From assembly GCA_021397835.1 (NCBI GenBank), contig JAJFZO010000034.1, positions 6,911,001 through 6,975,000 of the forward strand: a DNA stretch of 64,000 nt, given 5' to 3'. A program made the translations under genes and the position numbers. The DNA comes from Moringa oleifera. Lineage: Eukaryota; Streptophyta; Magnoliopsida; Brassicales; Moringaceae. Below, piece by piece: positions 23,985-37,130 of this stretch (its first letter is position 1; each line of letters opens with the position of its first letter). Under the pieces are notes generated by a model. That model was not told the origin of the DNA and ran no database searches. It was given only the letters and a program-made list of their open reading frames with translations.

Positions 23985-24530
23985 CTTTGGAGTTGTTTTG
24001 CTTTTTATTTATACAAAAATATTGAAATAGAGAAAACAATCCCTTAATTAGTAAACAACTATAAAACCTCAACAAAGCCCTTAGATGGATTAGATATCTT
24101 ATTCCTAATGAAAAAGATCTTATTAGTAGATTATATAATACTTCAATTTTTTCAAAATTTGATATGAAATCAAGATGCTAATAGATACGAATAGCTGAAA
24201 AAAATAAATATAAAACTGCTTTCATTGTATCATTTGGACATTATGAATGGAATGTTATCCCCTTTGACCTAAAAAATGCCTCATTTGAATTTCAAAATAT
24301 AAGAAAAGAAATATTTAACCCATAAATTTCTTTTACAATAGTATTCCAAAATATACTTACAATAGCATTTTAAGTATAAGCAAAAATTTTTGAACATCAT
24401 AAAACAAAATCACTTAATGATATCAGCTAAAAAGACAAAGTTATTCCAAACAAAAACAAGATCCTTAGGGTATGAAATAGTTTAAGGAACAATAACCTCT
24501 ACAACTAAAGTAATAGAATTTGCAAATAAA
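23985..24530 (+). mobile_element. Endogenous pararetrovirus RT relic (Caulimoviridae-like)
   Basis: The plus strand carries scattered but ordered pieces of a reverse transcriptase. An IPNEKDLISRL and FSKFDMKS patch (24,085-24,175) is followed by GHYEWNVIPFDLKNAS (about 24,234-24,282) and FEFQ. The EWNV-PF-LKNA arrangement is typical of plant pararetroviruses (Caulimoviridae) and differs from the form usual in Ty3/gypsy RT. Stop codons and frameshifts occur within and between patches, and I find no YxDD catalytic box where one would be expected, so it is dead. No capsid, movement or protease region was recognised on either side. The alternative is a divergent Ty3/gypsy RT, which I consider less likely. 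Confidence 0.7.
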
Positions 24531-27500
24531 CTCCCAGTGAAATAAGATACAAAACCCATATTTCATGTATTAATTTTTTATGTTGCATAAAGTTTAGTAT
24601 TCATAAAATTTCCAATTTCCAAAATTGTTAGGCTAGAAATTTCAAAAATCATTCTAAGTAAAACTGTAAAATACTTTAGTAATGCTTATTTAATTTTGAG
24701 TAGGTAAGTTTTAAAAAGTGACGTTGTTTCACTTAGTAAACTAAAGTTGAAATAATTATCAATGTAAGTGAAATGGAATTTTAGGTCTAATTGAGATATG
24801 TATGTGCCAAAAAATTAAAAGACGTTTAATGTACACATTAAATTTATTTATATTGATGATTTTTATCTACATCATTTCAAATTTTAGTGATATTTCTCCA
24901 AAATTTTTAATTTTCAAAATCGATAATAATTTAAATTTACTTTTATATTTAAAAATATTTATATATAAATAATTTAGTTTAAAATTTTAATTTTAGTGCC
25001 GGGTTTTATTTTAAATATGTGAATTTTAGGTTAATGAAATTTCAATATTTTTAATTTTTAAAAATTTTTATATTCATCAAGGAAAATTAAAATTTAAAAA
25101 ATTCAAAAAAAAACCTAAAAATCAAAGAGATTGAACACCCTTCAAGAAGAGACACATATATCCAAAAATAAACAAACCAATAAAATTAAATTAAATTAAA
25201 TCAAATTAATTTTTTTAAGAAAGAAAATCGGATAAAGGAAATGAGAAGTTATAATTGAAAAGAATTTTTTTAAAAAAAAATCCAACCAATCCAACAAAAG
25301 AAATTTATAAGGCAATTACAACATTATCCAAAATTATTTGCTTTATCAACGGTGTAATACCTTCTTCAAACCAAAATGTAATTTCTAATTCACCATGAGC
25401 TCTTTCATGTGCCTTGCTAGCTATGTGCATATTATGATAACATGAAAATCATTAAAATTAAAGAACTTGTTATGCATTTAAAAACTAGTCATTAAAAATA
25501 TTTAATAATTATAAATCAATTTATCACACATGACTAGATGGTAAATAACTAGTTGTCTATACTCTCTAAAGATCACAAAACAGAATAACTTAATCGATCA
25601 TTTAACAACATAAATTAATTATAAAGAGAGCATATTCATTTACATTTAACTGTAGCTAAATATTTGGTATAATTTTGTAACAATTATTTTGTTTTGTATT
25701 ACTGGCGATCATTAGCTTAGCATCAAACAAAAATTTTATAAAAAAAGAAGTTACTTTCCACCAAGCACAATCACAAATTTCCAATATTATTTTTTTAATT
25801 ATTTAGTATATCTCCAAAACTTACACATAAAGGAAAAAAAATGCTAGCTTAATATATAAAATTCCACATACACATACCTATCTTTTGAGACATTCCTATT
25901 TTTGTCCCTTCTCTTCTTCACCTTTGAATATAACCTATTCTTTTAATTTCTTTGACACTTAGAAGATGAGAAAACAAACAAATATACTAAAGTGAAAATT
26001 TTAGTAACAAATAACATAGTAGTTTCAATTCTTTTTTAATATTCTTTTAATGAAATTATTTCCACAAATTAATAAACATAAGTTACATTACACAGGGTAT
26101 CTAGACTAGTAAATACAACAAAAAGAATAGCTAAATTAGTCCTTATTATAATGCATTGCACCTTCTAGTTCTTTTTTTTTTCCCCAAGAAAACCCTATAA
26201 GAAGAAGTTAGGATACCGAGATTTATAAACCGAACAAACTCAACAATGATTAACTATTTTTATATCACATCAGTAACATACTAATTTAAATCAATTGGAT
26301 TTAAAAACTTTTATTAAAGGCAATATTTGCAAGAACGATGACTATCAAATTTATAAGCAGTATAAAAAAATTGATTGAAATTTTTTCCAACAGTATAATT
26401 AATATTAAATGAGTCATTACATCTTATATATGAACATCAACATTAGGATTATATTAAACATATATCACAAAAACATTTTATTGATGATATAGGAAAATTT
26501 TTAAAAAATAATTACTAGTTTTAAAATATTTACATATTCACATTGTCTTCAAATATTATTGTAATTTTTAGTTTAGATATCGTAAATAAATATAGCATTA
26601 AAGATAAAATATCTCCATTTAATTTCATAATGTAAATAATAATAATATAAACATTAAAATGAAATAATTTTTTTATTTTTAAATTTCAAATATCTATTAA
26701 ATTATATATATATATATATGAATGATATTTCAATTTGATTTCATTAAAATTATCATAAAATTAGTCATTGCATAAAGGGTAAATTATTGTATATATGATA
26801 TTAAAATTGAATTAATGCTTAGTATTACAAGCTTAAATACATGGGTAGAGCTTGAAACGGCAACTGAACCACAACAAACTCCACGAAAAAAAAAAGAAAC
26901 GCATCCACTGATAACATTGCCCATGCGGCTTTGAAAGTTTTCACCCACCCAAGAAAATCATATTACAATGCACATAAGTTAGCTTAATCCTTCAAGCGAG
27001 AACTTTTTTAATTAAAAACTTTTTTCTTGTATAGTTTACTGGAAAAAATCATATTGTATTTTAATTTTACAAAGTAATAAATTAAAATCCTTCAAACAAA
27101 TTAGATTTTGATAATTCTATTTAATTGCTTGTAACAAAATAAAGTGATGAAAAAGTTTTGCTAAATTAGCTTCCTTAATACTTTTAATATCAATACTTTT
27201 ATAAAAACATTAAAACTTATTTACTTCCAAATTATTAAGAGGTAGCAATGTCTTGATGAAAAGATTTCATTTGTGAATTTTTTTATTGATAAATAAATTT
27301 TTTTCATAATTCATCAAGGTTATTTAAAATTTGATTTAAATCATCTGTTGATTTGAATTTGTGATGATTTTTTTTAATTATAACACATTATATATGTATC
27401 AATATGCTATTTAAAAACTCAATATAACTCAAAGCTCTTCATAACAAATTTCAGTTGAAAATCCTCATTTATTAAAATTATATTATTTTTGTGATACATG

Positions 27501-29740
27501 TTTTTTTATTGTTAAACAAATATAAACTGAAAATCTTGTGTTAATATAAGTGGGTATTGATTTTTTAAAAAAAAATTATAAGAAATTCAGCTTTTTGTCA
27601 TAAAAAAATTCCATGAGAATTTGAAAAATTTTCATGAAAATTTATCTTTCCAACGACAATTTTTATGAAAATCTTTCTCTCAGTATTCTATTCGTATTAA
27701 TTCTGTGAGACTTTTTTCATCATATTATATTAAAAATTTAAATATTATTATATATATATATATTAAAAAATAATAAATAAAAAATAAAATTATCAATAAA
27801 AAATTTTCAAGAGAAAAAATGTACAAAAAATTATCATAATAATATTTGCAAAATTTTTTATAAAAAATTATCACTAAAATATTTAAAAACTCCTGTGAAG
27901 TAGTATCCATTGCAATTTAAAGAGTTTTCGCAAAAGACATTTTCGTAGTAATTTTAAAATTATAATTAAAAATATTAATATAAATAATTTTATTATAATA
28001 ATTTTAATTAATTTATATATTATAATTTCTAAAAAATCATTACAAAATATTATGGCAATTTAAAAAGATTATTAAAAAATAAATTTATTATTTTAAATTA
28101 ATATATACAAATCAAAATATATATTTAATTAATAAAATATTTATAAATTAATATTTTATAAAATAAATAAAAACATATAAAAATTACGTTAAATAACATA
28201 TCATCTTATTTATTATAAAATTCTCAAATATTTATATATAAAGCTCAAATCATAACTCAAATCAAAACTAATCTAATCTGTCAGTATCACCATCATCACT
28301 GTTCCATCTATGAGTATCTATAATAAAAAAAATAATAATAATTTAATTTGATTTTAATATAATTAATAAAATTAATTTTAGATCTACATAATTAATAAAA
28401 TAATAATAAAATAAATTAATATTTAAAATAATTTAAAAATTAAAAATTAAAAATTAATAACTTCAAAGCTTTAAAATAGTATAAAATAATTATGAAATCA
28501 ATTAATATTTAGGAATTCAATTAATATTTTAAAATTTGATATTTATGTAACAATAAAATTAACTAAAAATAGTGAATATTTCTATTTATTGATGAGACAT
28601 AATTTGAACTTATAATATTATCAAAATCATCATGTAACAAATTAGCAAAAACCTCATTATTTTTTACCTTAAAAAACTAAAAATTAAAAGATACTCCGAT
28701 TGTCATTAAGGATTACTATTTAAGACAATTCTAATCCTTTCTCCTTTCAATGTTTTTTTTTTTCAAAAATATAAAAAACAAACTTGTGAACAAAACTCAA
28801 ATAATAATCACTTTAAATAACAATAGTGGGGATTTAAATCCGTTAATTGCAAAGCATTTTTCACAATGCAATAATGAGAAGTATTATGCAATTGATGACT
28901 TTCGCAAAAGAACCTTAAATCATAAGCAACCCAATACCTAGTGCTCAGTCTGCCTGTGATGGCTCAGGTCTTTTTTGAGCCCAAGTCAAATTGTAAGTAT
29001 TTTTTGTTCTTGTATGTCTCTTTCAATGCAGCCCTTTACTTAAGTTTTAAAATCTTTTAAAAATTGCAAATCTCATAATGAAAAAGTGCATAATTTTTTA
29101 ATAACAAATTTAAATGTTTAGAAAAGAGAAACTTGAAATGTATGTTTTAAAATTCTAAAACAATTTGCAACTCTAATAACTTTTCATAAAATTCATCCAA
29201 AGCATTTAATAGAGTTATGATAGAAAGGTCTCTCTGGGAATCCTAGCTATAGGTTTTTCATTTACTCTTGCTATAGCATCACTAGATGAACTTGGTTTTA
29301 AAAGGAAAAAAAAAAGACTTTTCAAAAATATTTTAAATTAAAACTAAAAGATGATACAAATTATGAAAGAGAAAAAAATATAAATTAAACTAAAAATGAT
29401 ACAAATGATCCGAAATAAACAAAACTGAATGTATCTTAAAAAATGATACAAATTAAACTAAACTAAACAAGTTAATCATTGAGTCTATCTTTAGTCTTAA
29501 TCCAAATTAAGAAGGAGAAAAAAAAAACAAAAAGTTCAATTTTCATCATGGAGAAACAAGTGCTGACGTGGGTGGTTTTCACCTTCACAAATAGCATGGG
29601 GTCCCATACTACTTATTTCTCATCTTCACAATGCAAACAAGTCTCAACCCTCACAGCTCAAAAGCAAATTTACCACTGACGAAAGGAAGAGCTTCATCTC
29701 CAAAAAAATAATAGAAAAAGCTGTGAAAATTAAAGGCAGG
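24531..29740. other. Long AT-rich stretch without recognised genes
   Basis: This is very AT-rich DNA with simple (AT)n runs at about 26,703-26,720 and 27,748-27,768. A part near 27,590-27,960 has repeated 'ttttcatgaaaatt'-type near-palindromes that could be a decayed small DNA transposon, but I could not define its ends. Short open frames (28,750-28,941 and 29,479-29,679) have no recognisable domain. Confidence 0.45.
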
Positions 29741-29748
29741 AAGTGTCG

Positions 29749-32700
29749 ATGGAGTCTTTTGCCCTGGCAGTGAAATTAAACCTAAAAACCTCCGCAATCG
29801 ACTATCAGCCCGAGCTCGTCGACACTGACACTGACTTCCTGGTCGATGGAGCCATCATCATGATGGACGCTGGAGTGGCTGAGATAGGTAAGGACTTATT
29901 GTGCCTGATTTGCATGCAGATCATAAAGGACGCTTTCTTCACTGCATGTGGCCGTAGCTTCTGCTACATGTGCATCATCACTCATGTCCGCCATAAGAGC
30001 GATTGCCCTAATTGTGGCCATTACCTCACTAACAATCAGTTGTTCCCTGATTTCTTGCTCGACAAGGTTTGTTTGATTTCATTTTGGACTCCTTCAATTA
30101 TCATTTTCTTTCATTTGTTTGAGTTTTAATTTATTAGTATATGTGTGTCCACCTGTCCTTGTAGTTGATTGTCTCTGGTTATAGCTTATTCTAGCAACAA
30201 TGACATAGATTTATAGAATAACAAATATTACTAACCTTTTTATGTGCCTCTAGAATTTTGCTGTGGTGGATAAGTCATGTTTGATTCCATAAGCTTAAAG
30301 AAATGATAGTTTTATAACTTAAATTGGGAAAGTAATGTAGACCTGACTGTTAAGTTTTAAAACCAATAGATGAGTAAAGATTGTATGAATTATTATGACT
30401 TCTTGTGTCAATTTCATTGGTTTGCATATGTTTACTATTGACATCGAACTGACGTGATTGATGTCTTAATTGTGGAGATTTCTGTACTTGTACACTAGAA
30501 AATTAAGTTTAAATAGTGCTCATTAGAAGTTGAATTAAGTTGGAGGCAACATAACTGGCCCCACTTTTTCTCCATTTGCTGGCTTTTTGTCTCCTAAATT
30601 TATGATAAGAACTGAAATTATTTCAAGTAGAGGGTACATTGAATCTTTCTTATGAAGCAGAGATCTATTGAGTCATTTTCTGTGACTGCCCTTTAGTTGC
30701 TTGTTTGCTTTCATAGCTTACCATGAAACTTAATACTGTGGAATTCTTGTCAAGTGTTAGGAAACACGTAATTTTTTTGGATTTTTTTTACAATATCAAT
30801 TTGATCTATCATCATATATGTTCAACTTTATGAATGAATTGAAATATAAATTCCTATAGTCACTTATTTTGTTCTTACATTTTTGGGTAAATTTGATTAT
30901 TAAATTGATTTATTGTGAAGGTTGACCATATGACATGTTGAAATGATCTACTTTGCAATGCAGCTTATTGTTATATGATTTCTTTTTACCATATTTGTAG
31001 CTATTGAAGAAGACTTTTGCTCATCATATATCAAACTTGCATCTCATATTACAACAAATGATGCATTACAACAAGTCAGTTATTAATAAAGCTGTTTATT
31101 CTGGTCATGCATTTTAATTTTAAGTTTAAATGCATAATTGATTTGAATTGTTTGGTTGGGCCATTTGTTTTACATTATGTATCAATTTAAACATGTATTC
31201 TTTTAACACTATGTTATTCACTATTTTTCTTTTACGTTTTGGCTAATAATTTTTCTAAGCTTATTGTTCATTGTCTCTTATTTTTTTCTCATATACAATA
31301 TTTTGTGTGTCAATTTGACATAACTTATGATTAGTATAAAGTTAGATTTGTGATCACAATTCTAGTTCTGGTAGTTTACTTGACATTGACAAGGCTAAAT
31401 AGTTAACAAAGCTTTGGGAGCAACGTAGTTGCGAGGTAGTTGCCTCTCTCTTAAATTTTATCCTGAATGTGGTTCTTGCCCCCAATCTATTATGGAGTGT
31501 AGTGCATTATGGTGTTGGATACTACAAGTGCACAAAATAATTCATTGATTCACGGTCTATCCTATGTGAAATGTATAATTAGCACAGTTATATTTGTATA
31601 CCACAAACAATGTTTAAGTTATTTAACCTCATAATCGACTCTTATAGTAGAAAGTTTATGTTTTTTCTTTATATCAATATTTTTTTAAGCCTTAAATTTT
31701 ACGGGTATGTTTCATCTAAGTTCTTGGGATCCTAATATCTGTTTCCTAAATCAACCTTGTTTTACTGTGTATGAGGCACTGATTTAACATTTGAGCTGCA
31801 AATGCAATATTATCCTTAAAACTGAGAATAGAATCATCATTTTGCAGTGCAAATCTGAAGATATGTTTGCGTGCACATAATTTATTGAACAAAGATGTCT
31901 AGAAGATTGTTGTGATGATATACATATGGTTGAAAATACTTTCATTACTCTTTGTCCCTATATACAATAATATAATTATCTAGTTTTGAAATAAGACACA
32001 GAGGTTTCATCTAAGTTGTAGATTTTTGATGTGAAAATTATTTTTTTGAATTTTAATGTGCATTTGTTTGGCTTAGTTGTTGTTTAGCGCTTCCAAATCC
32101 TTTCTAAATGTATGTTAGCTTTGTCATGTTCATTTGATTTTGAGAGTGATACCCTCTCTTGATTCTCATATAGGGTTATGATGTATTAATCAAGGAGATG
32201 GACAACCTCTTGACACTTCTCACAAAAACAAAAGGAAATCTAGCAAGAAGATGCTGAAAGAAATATACAAATATTACTGGACTTCTTGCATTGTTTGTTG
32301 AAGCAAAAATTGATGAATTGAATGAGGTTGATAGCCATGGGTTAGGGCCCAATTATTTTTTGGCCTATAAATTCAATTTTCTTCATTTACTTTATTCTCA
32401 CCTTCTTACCCAATTCTTCACTTGGTTTCACTTGTGTTAATTTTGGACAATGTCTTGCATCAAATATTATAAATTCAATTTTCTTCATTCACTTTATTAT
32501 CACCTTCTTCCTTAATCCTTTACTTGGTTTCACTTGTGTTAATACTGGATAAGGTCTTGCGTCAAATATATATTTTGACTTGTGCAATTTATTACTTAAT
32601 GGCGTGAAGGTCATCGGCTGACTGACGTGGCATGTTGTATAAATTTACTGTTAAACATATAAGTGTTGACTCATGGAATTGATGCTTTTGGTATGCAATT

Positions 32701-33905
32701 GTGTTACACTAATTGAAGGATTTTGATTAGATGAATATATGTTGAAGCAGTTAATTTTTTTATTTTATTGGTTGAAAATTAAATCAGTACAATAATTGAT
32801 GATTGTATTGATTATTTATTTATTTATTTATTCATTCTGAGGTTTTTTGTCCTAATCTCTTATAGGTGCAAGGGACAGACACTTTTTTAAATTGCAGATG
32901 CTTGAAGATGATCCAAGTACACGAAAGGCGTGGCCAATCATCGTTAGATAAGAATAACAATGGTCTTTATCTTCGCTTCTCCTATTGTGAGAGAAGGGTC
33001 ATCTCCAGGTAGTTATCCTAACAAAACAGTGGATGTCGAATCTCAAGTTCGGTCTGATGGACTCGATGCTTTAAGTGGGTCAGACTCTCAAGTTCTGTTT
33101 GTTACATGGGATTGGATTGGGATTGGATAATTTTTATCCTAATCCATGTTTAGTGCATTGGTGGGATTGGATAATCTTATTCTATCACTTTTTTTTTTCG
33201 CTTTTAGATTGGGATAAATTTATCCCCTTAAATTAGTGGATAAATTATCCAATGAGAGATAAGTTAGTATTAGGTTTAATTTATTTAATATCATCAAATG
33301 AATAAATTTATTTTAAATTAATATATATATATATATTCAAAAATAAATAAAAATTTTAAAAATTATTTATTTAATCATAATGCAATCCAAACTTATAATA
33401 AAAGCTTAAATTATATTATTTTTATTTTATTTGTAAGTTACTTTAAATAAAAAAATTACTTTAAACTAATCTAACTTTTTAAGAACATGAACATTATTGA
33501 TTAAATATTTATAATTAGTTTATATTTATTATTGACAATTATAAAATTTACTTTATAATCATGTCTTTTTTAAGTCAAAAGAATAGTATATTATAATAAC
33601 ATTTTAAAAAATTATAAATAGTAAATTTAAATGATAATTTTTCATTAATTAATTATAATATAATTTAAATATAATAAATATTAAATTATCTTAATTTTTT
33701 AATATTAAAATTTTTAAAATAAATTAAAACAATTTTTAATTTTGTCTTGTATTTTATCAAACACATTACAATATTAATACAATCTTTATCCAATTGAATT
33801 AAATTAAATTCAATTCTATCTCATTATAGCAATATAGTCTTATCTCGCGTATCAAACATACCCTCAATGTTTTAATCAATTAGCTTTATCTGTAGCAAGA
33901 AAAAA
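29749..33905 (+). pseudogene. COP1: COP1 E3 ubiquitin ligase pseudogene, 5' half, unprocessed
   Basis: COP1 is the RING/coiled-coil/WD40 ubiquitin ligase that represses light signalling in the nucleus. Exon 1 (29,749-30,066, 106 codons) is open and includes KDLLCLICMQIIKDAFF, CIITH and LTNNQLFPDFLLDK. The RING cysteines are at residues 52, 55, 67, 72, 75, 86 and 89, but the histidine ligand is Arg69 (CGRSFC instead of CGHSFC). Exon 2 (31,001-31,074) starts LLKKTFAHHIS and frameshifts to reach ALQQ. Exon 3 (32,174-32,326) has GYDVLIKEMDNLLTLL, a stop or frameshift, and KIDELNE. The next coding block (32,866-33,091) has LQMLEDDPSTRKAWP, then SYPNKTVDVESQ and DALSGSDSQ. After a 771-bp insertion it resumes at 33,868 (NQ...SVARKK) to a 'gtgagt' donor at 33,906. 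No WD40 exons follow. Introns are retained, so it is a DNA duplicate. Confidence 0.93.
33092..33862. mobile_element. Non-autonomous TIR element inside the COP1 pseudogene exon
   Basis: COP1 homology stops at SGSDSQ and resumes 776 bp later within the same exon, which defines the insert. It is flanked by the direct repeat CTCAA (33,087-33,091 and 33,863-33,867), or by an imperfect 8-bp ACTCTCAA/ACCCTCAA. The two ends are inverted and imperfect: GTTCTGTTTGTTAC at the left, and GGTATGTTTGATAC as the reverse complement of the right. The inside is AT-rich with no transposase. The left part has repeated 'gggattggat' motifs. Size, TIRs and lack of coding fit a MITE. The superfamily is uncertain: a 5-bp duplication is unusual and 8 bp would suggest hAT. 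Confidence 0.75.
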
Positions 33906-34189
33906 GTGAGTTCATGCATAGGTTCGTAATTTTATAAGGTTTCATTTGAGTGGATTTTGATAGGATTCGTACCTAACAATTTGTTTAGAGAAATTTTAGA
34001 ACTTGTATGACATCTTTGGTGGCAAATAAGTATACAATCAAATAGTCTATTTACTAGTCTTGCATGCAACCGTGTTGGACATAAGCATAATCTATTACCT
34101 TGTTTTCTTTCCTCACTAGTTGGTTCTCATGTCAAGTAATTGTTATTACAATATGTCAAGCATAAACATTTGCCTTTAGATGATGCATG

Positions 34190-37130
34190 TTCAGCACACA
34201 GTTAAGGACATCTAATTGCCATTAAAGAAAAGTGGACTCCATATGATATCTTTGATCAAGCAGCAAACATAAAAGGACCTAATTAATTTAAGAATCACTG
34301 TAATAATACATGAAAAATAACTCAAACAACTTACCACAATGGTTACTTTGCAATGAGTATCAGAATCTAGCCAATCATAAGCATAACAATACTGGCCTTC
34401 CCGTGGGGCAAAGACTCCACAAAAATACCTTGCTCTATGAGCTATTAGCATAATAGCTATGATTTCTCTCTCATTAGCAACAACCATTAAATCAATCATC
34501 AACCAATAAGAATATGAAAATTTAACCATATCATCTTACAGACTTATGATTTTTTTAAGTATAAAAGGAACTTCAACTAACTAACAAAATTCTCCAACTA
34601 CTTAGTGTGATTTAATTAAAAATGTGGTTTAATAAAAGGAAATGTCATTGTAAAAGTTTATAGTAAAGAAAAAAAATATAAGTATAGACTAGCAAATTAT
34701 GAGGCAAATAAACAACTTGCAAGAAAACATGATAGGAAAACTAAGAATAACTTTAGAAAGGATCAAAGATCTTAGCATTTTAAGTAGTCATTTATTATAT
34801 TGAATGTGCATATAACATGAGTTGGATGAAGTTTTATGCTCAATTGATCGACCGAAAGTAGCATTCGTTCAAACATGGAAACAAGACAATTGCTTCATTA
34901 ACGCAATGTCAACATGAAAAATTGATACCATATCCTATTGAAAAAAATAAGGTACAGAGAAAATCTCAGAAAGTTTAAGTTTAATACTTACTTTGCGTAA
35001 ACAATATGTTGTGAATCCTTTCCAGGTAGATGGAAATATCGATGTTCCTTACTTTGCCTAAAGTACATAAATCTTTCATTATCAATAAAAAGCATAATTC
35101 AATTAATGAGAACACTTATTAGTTATTCAAATCTACTCATACATTTGTCTGCACGTATGAGCAAAAAATCATACAAAGTAAACAAATAGTTGTAAATAAG
35201 TTTTTGGGCTTGACAATGGAAGGCTTTAAAAATTTAACGAGTGAAATAATTATAGACATAGTACCTCCATATTCTTCCTTTTTAGAAGGAATATATGAGT
35301 AGACTTGGTCCCTCGTGGAATATTACAAACAAAATCCTTAGTTTCTTCATCTACTTTTGGTGTTTCACCTTTTACAATCCTGCATTAAACGATAAAGCAT
35401 AAGCCACTTTGGTTTCTACATGTGGGAAGGGGGCATATTTTAGCAATCGCACGTATGCACTGCATGGTGCACTTATGTCTACGTTATAGCTTATTATTAT
35501 TAACCCACATGACCAAAGGAGTACTCACATACGAAAAAAGTAAGAATCCAAGTTAAATGAAGGAAGGCATTAACTAATTTTTTGTCATTCAGTTGACAAT
35601 ATCATCAAGACAGCTAGAATAAAATGCCCTAAGGCAACCACTGATAAGAGGAATCACAAACCACATTTGCAATGTAAACCCAATGAGTTTGAAAGAATTC
35701 CTTGAAGAGCTTGTAAGACATTCTCTATAGATTTTAGAGTCAAGTTAAGCGAAAAGAGTTTGAAAAAGATTTCCATAAAGGTCATTACAAGTATTGCTGG
35801 AGGATAACTTGTAGGCATAAAGGATGTGCTATTCGAGAGGGATTTCCATTAACGATTTTTAACCATTATCAAATCAAAAAATCAAAAACTCACATATAGC
35901 AATTGATAACTAGTGAATCAAATCAAAAGAGAAATTAAAAAAGTAAAGAACATCCAACAAAATCCAAAAATGTTTAAAAATATCTCATAGCAACTTAGGT
36001 TTAATAATAAAAGGATAAGCATGTGGGAATCCATACCTGCAGCTAGTACAGAAGCAATAAGATCTTGTTTGGATAGTGCAATTTTTGCTGCCACAACCAA
36101 TGCTTCTTCATCCACGACAAAAGAAGCATTACTCTCAAAGTTGCTATAAAGTAAACCTTCTCCATTGACACCATCAATTCCCCTACAACAGTACATGCAC
36201 CATATTTTCTTATATTGAGGTACCTTCAAAATCAAATGATTTGCCTACAAATCAAGATATCCAAATGCCATTAAACAAAAGACAGCTCCATCTATAAGGC
36301 CTGTTTATATGAGGTTTAAACTTTTGCACGATTTCTTACCTTTTTGTATATTCAAAGTTGATCTTGTAAAGTAAATGATCTATGTTGACATGGATAGGCA
36401 AATAAACCATTGAGCTCATCTAAACAAAATATTATTTCAATGAGCATCTTAATACTCTTGTTTCTGAAGTGAAAAATCATCTGAGTGGAGCATCTTTCTA
36501 TTCTATTTAATCTATATATAGAACAACTCATTGAAATTAAATGACAAATGTTAGGCGAAGAAATCAGTTGCTAGAATTAGAGATATCAATTTCTTGACCT
36601 AATAGCTAAGAGCATTCCATAAAACCAAAAAATATTTGCAAAAAGCTTTTTAAAAAATAAAATAAGAAAGATAGACAACTCACTTGTATGCACATGTAGA
36701 CATTAATAGTCCAAACAAGCCAATTCAAGTCCATTACATGTACAACAAAATTAATTTCAGTGAGTCAAAAATAAAATCAAACACACTCTTATAAATACGA
36801 GTAATGTGCAACATCCTAAATGCACTTCCACTTATATTATTTTGGTAGCATACTGTTGGGAGCTCACAGAGTTAATGAGTTTTGAGCATAGTGGTATGCA
36901 TTTAAATGCAAGTCAAAGCAACTAGATAAAATTCTCACAAGGAATAACATTAAAACTTATCATTGATCTAATAACTCGTGCAAAGTTGAAGCAAGCCTTC
37001 CACAAAATTCAATATTTCAAATAAGTGTAACAAAAAGCTATCGCAAATATAGGCACCTAACTATATTCAGAAAGCATGTAGCATCTACCAAACATGAGAA
37101 ACGGACGAGACCTTCCATATATAGAGTTCG
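34190..37130 (-). pseudogene. Module A copy 4, extended (unidentified gene relic)
   Basis: This is the longest module A copy. Minus-strand patches in order: 37,130-36,900 (matches 54,430-54,220); 36,400-36,300 (matches 53,540-53,420); 36,210-36,010, containing CRGIDGVNGEGLLYSNFESN and KIALSKQDLIASVLAAGMDS; 35,480-35,280, containing KVDEETKDF; 35,060-35,010; and 34,529-34,212, an open frame containing VVANEREIIAIML and FAPREGQYCYAYDWLDSDTH. The NASF...LSKQ(D/E)LIAS exon is the best shared marker of all copies. No SnRK2 exon lies beside this copy. I do not recognise the protein family. The stretch 33,906-34,190 between COP1 and this module shows nothing. Confidence 0.55.

Noticed and set aside
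29479..29679. Plus-strand 66-codon frame upstream of COP1
   Set aside because: No similarity to COP1 or any domain; it is most likely chance within the former 5' region.
29749..30129. A stand-alone small RING protein gene of 128 codons
   Set aside because: The frame runs past a clear COP1 exon-intron border at 30,066; the last 21 codons are intron, and downstream COP1 exons are present. The RING histidine is also lost.
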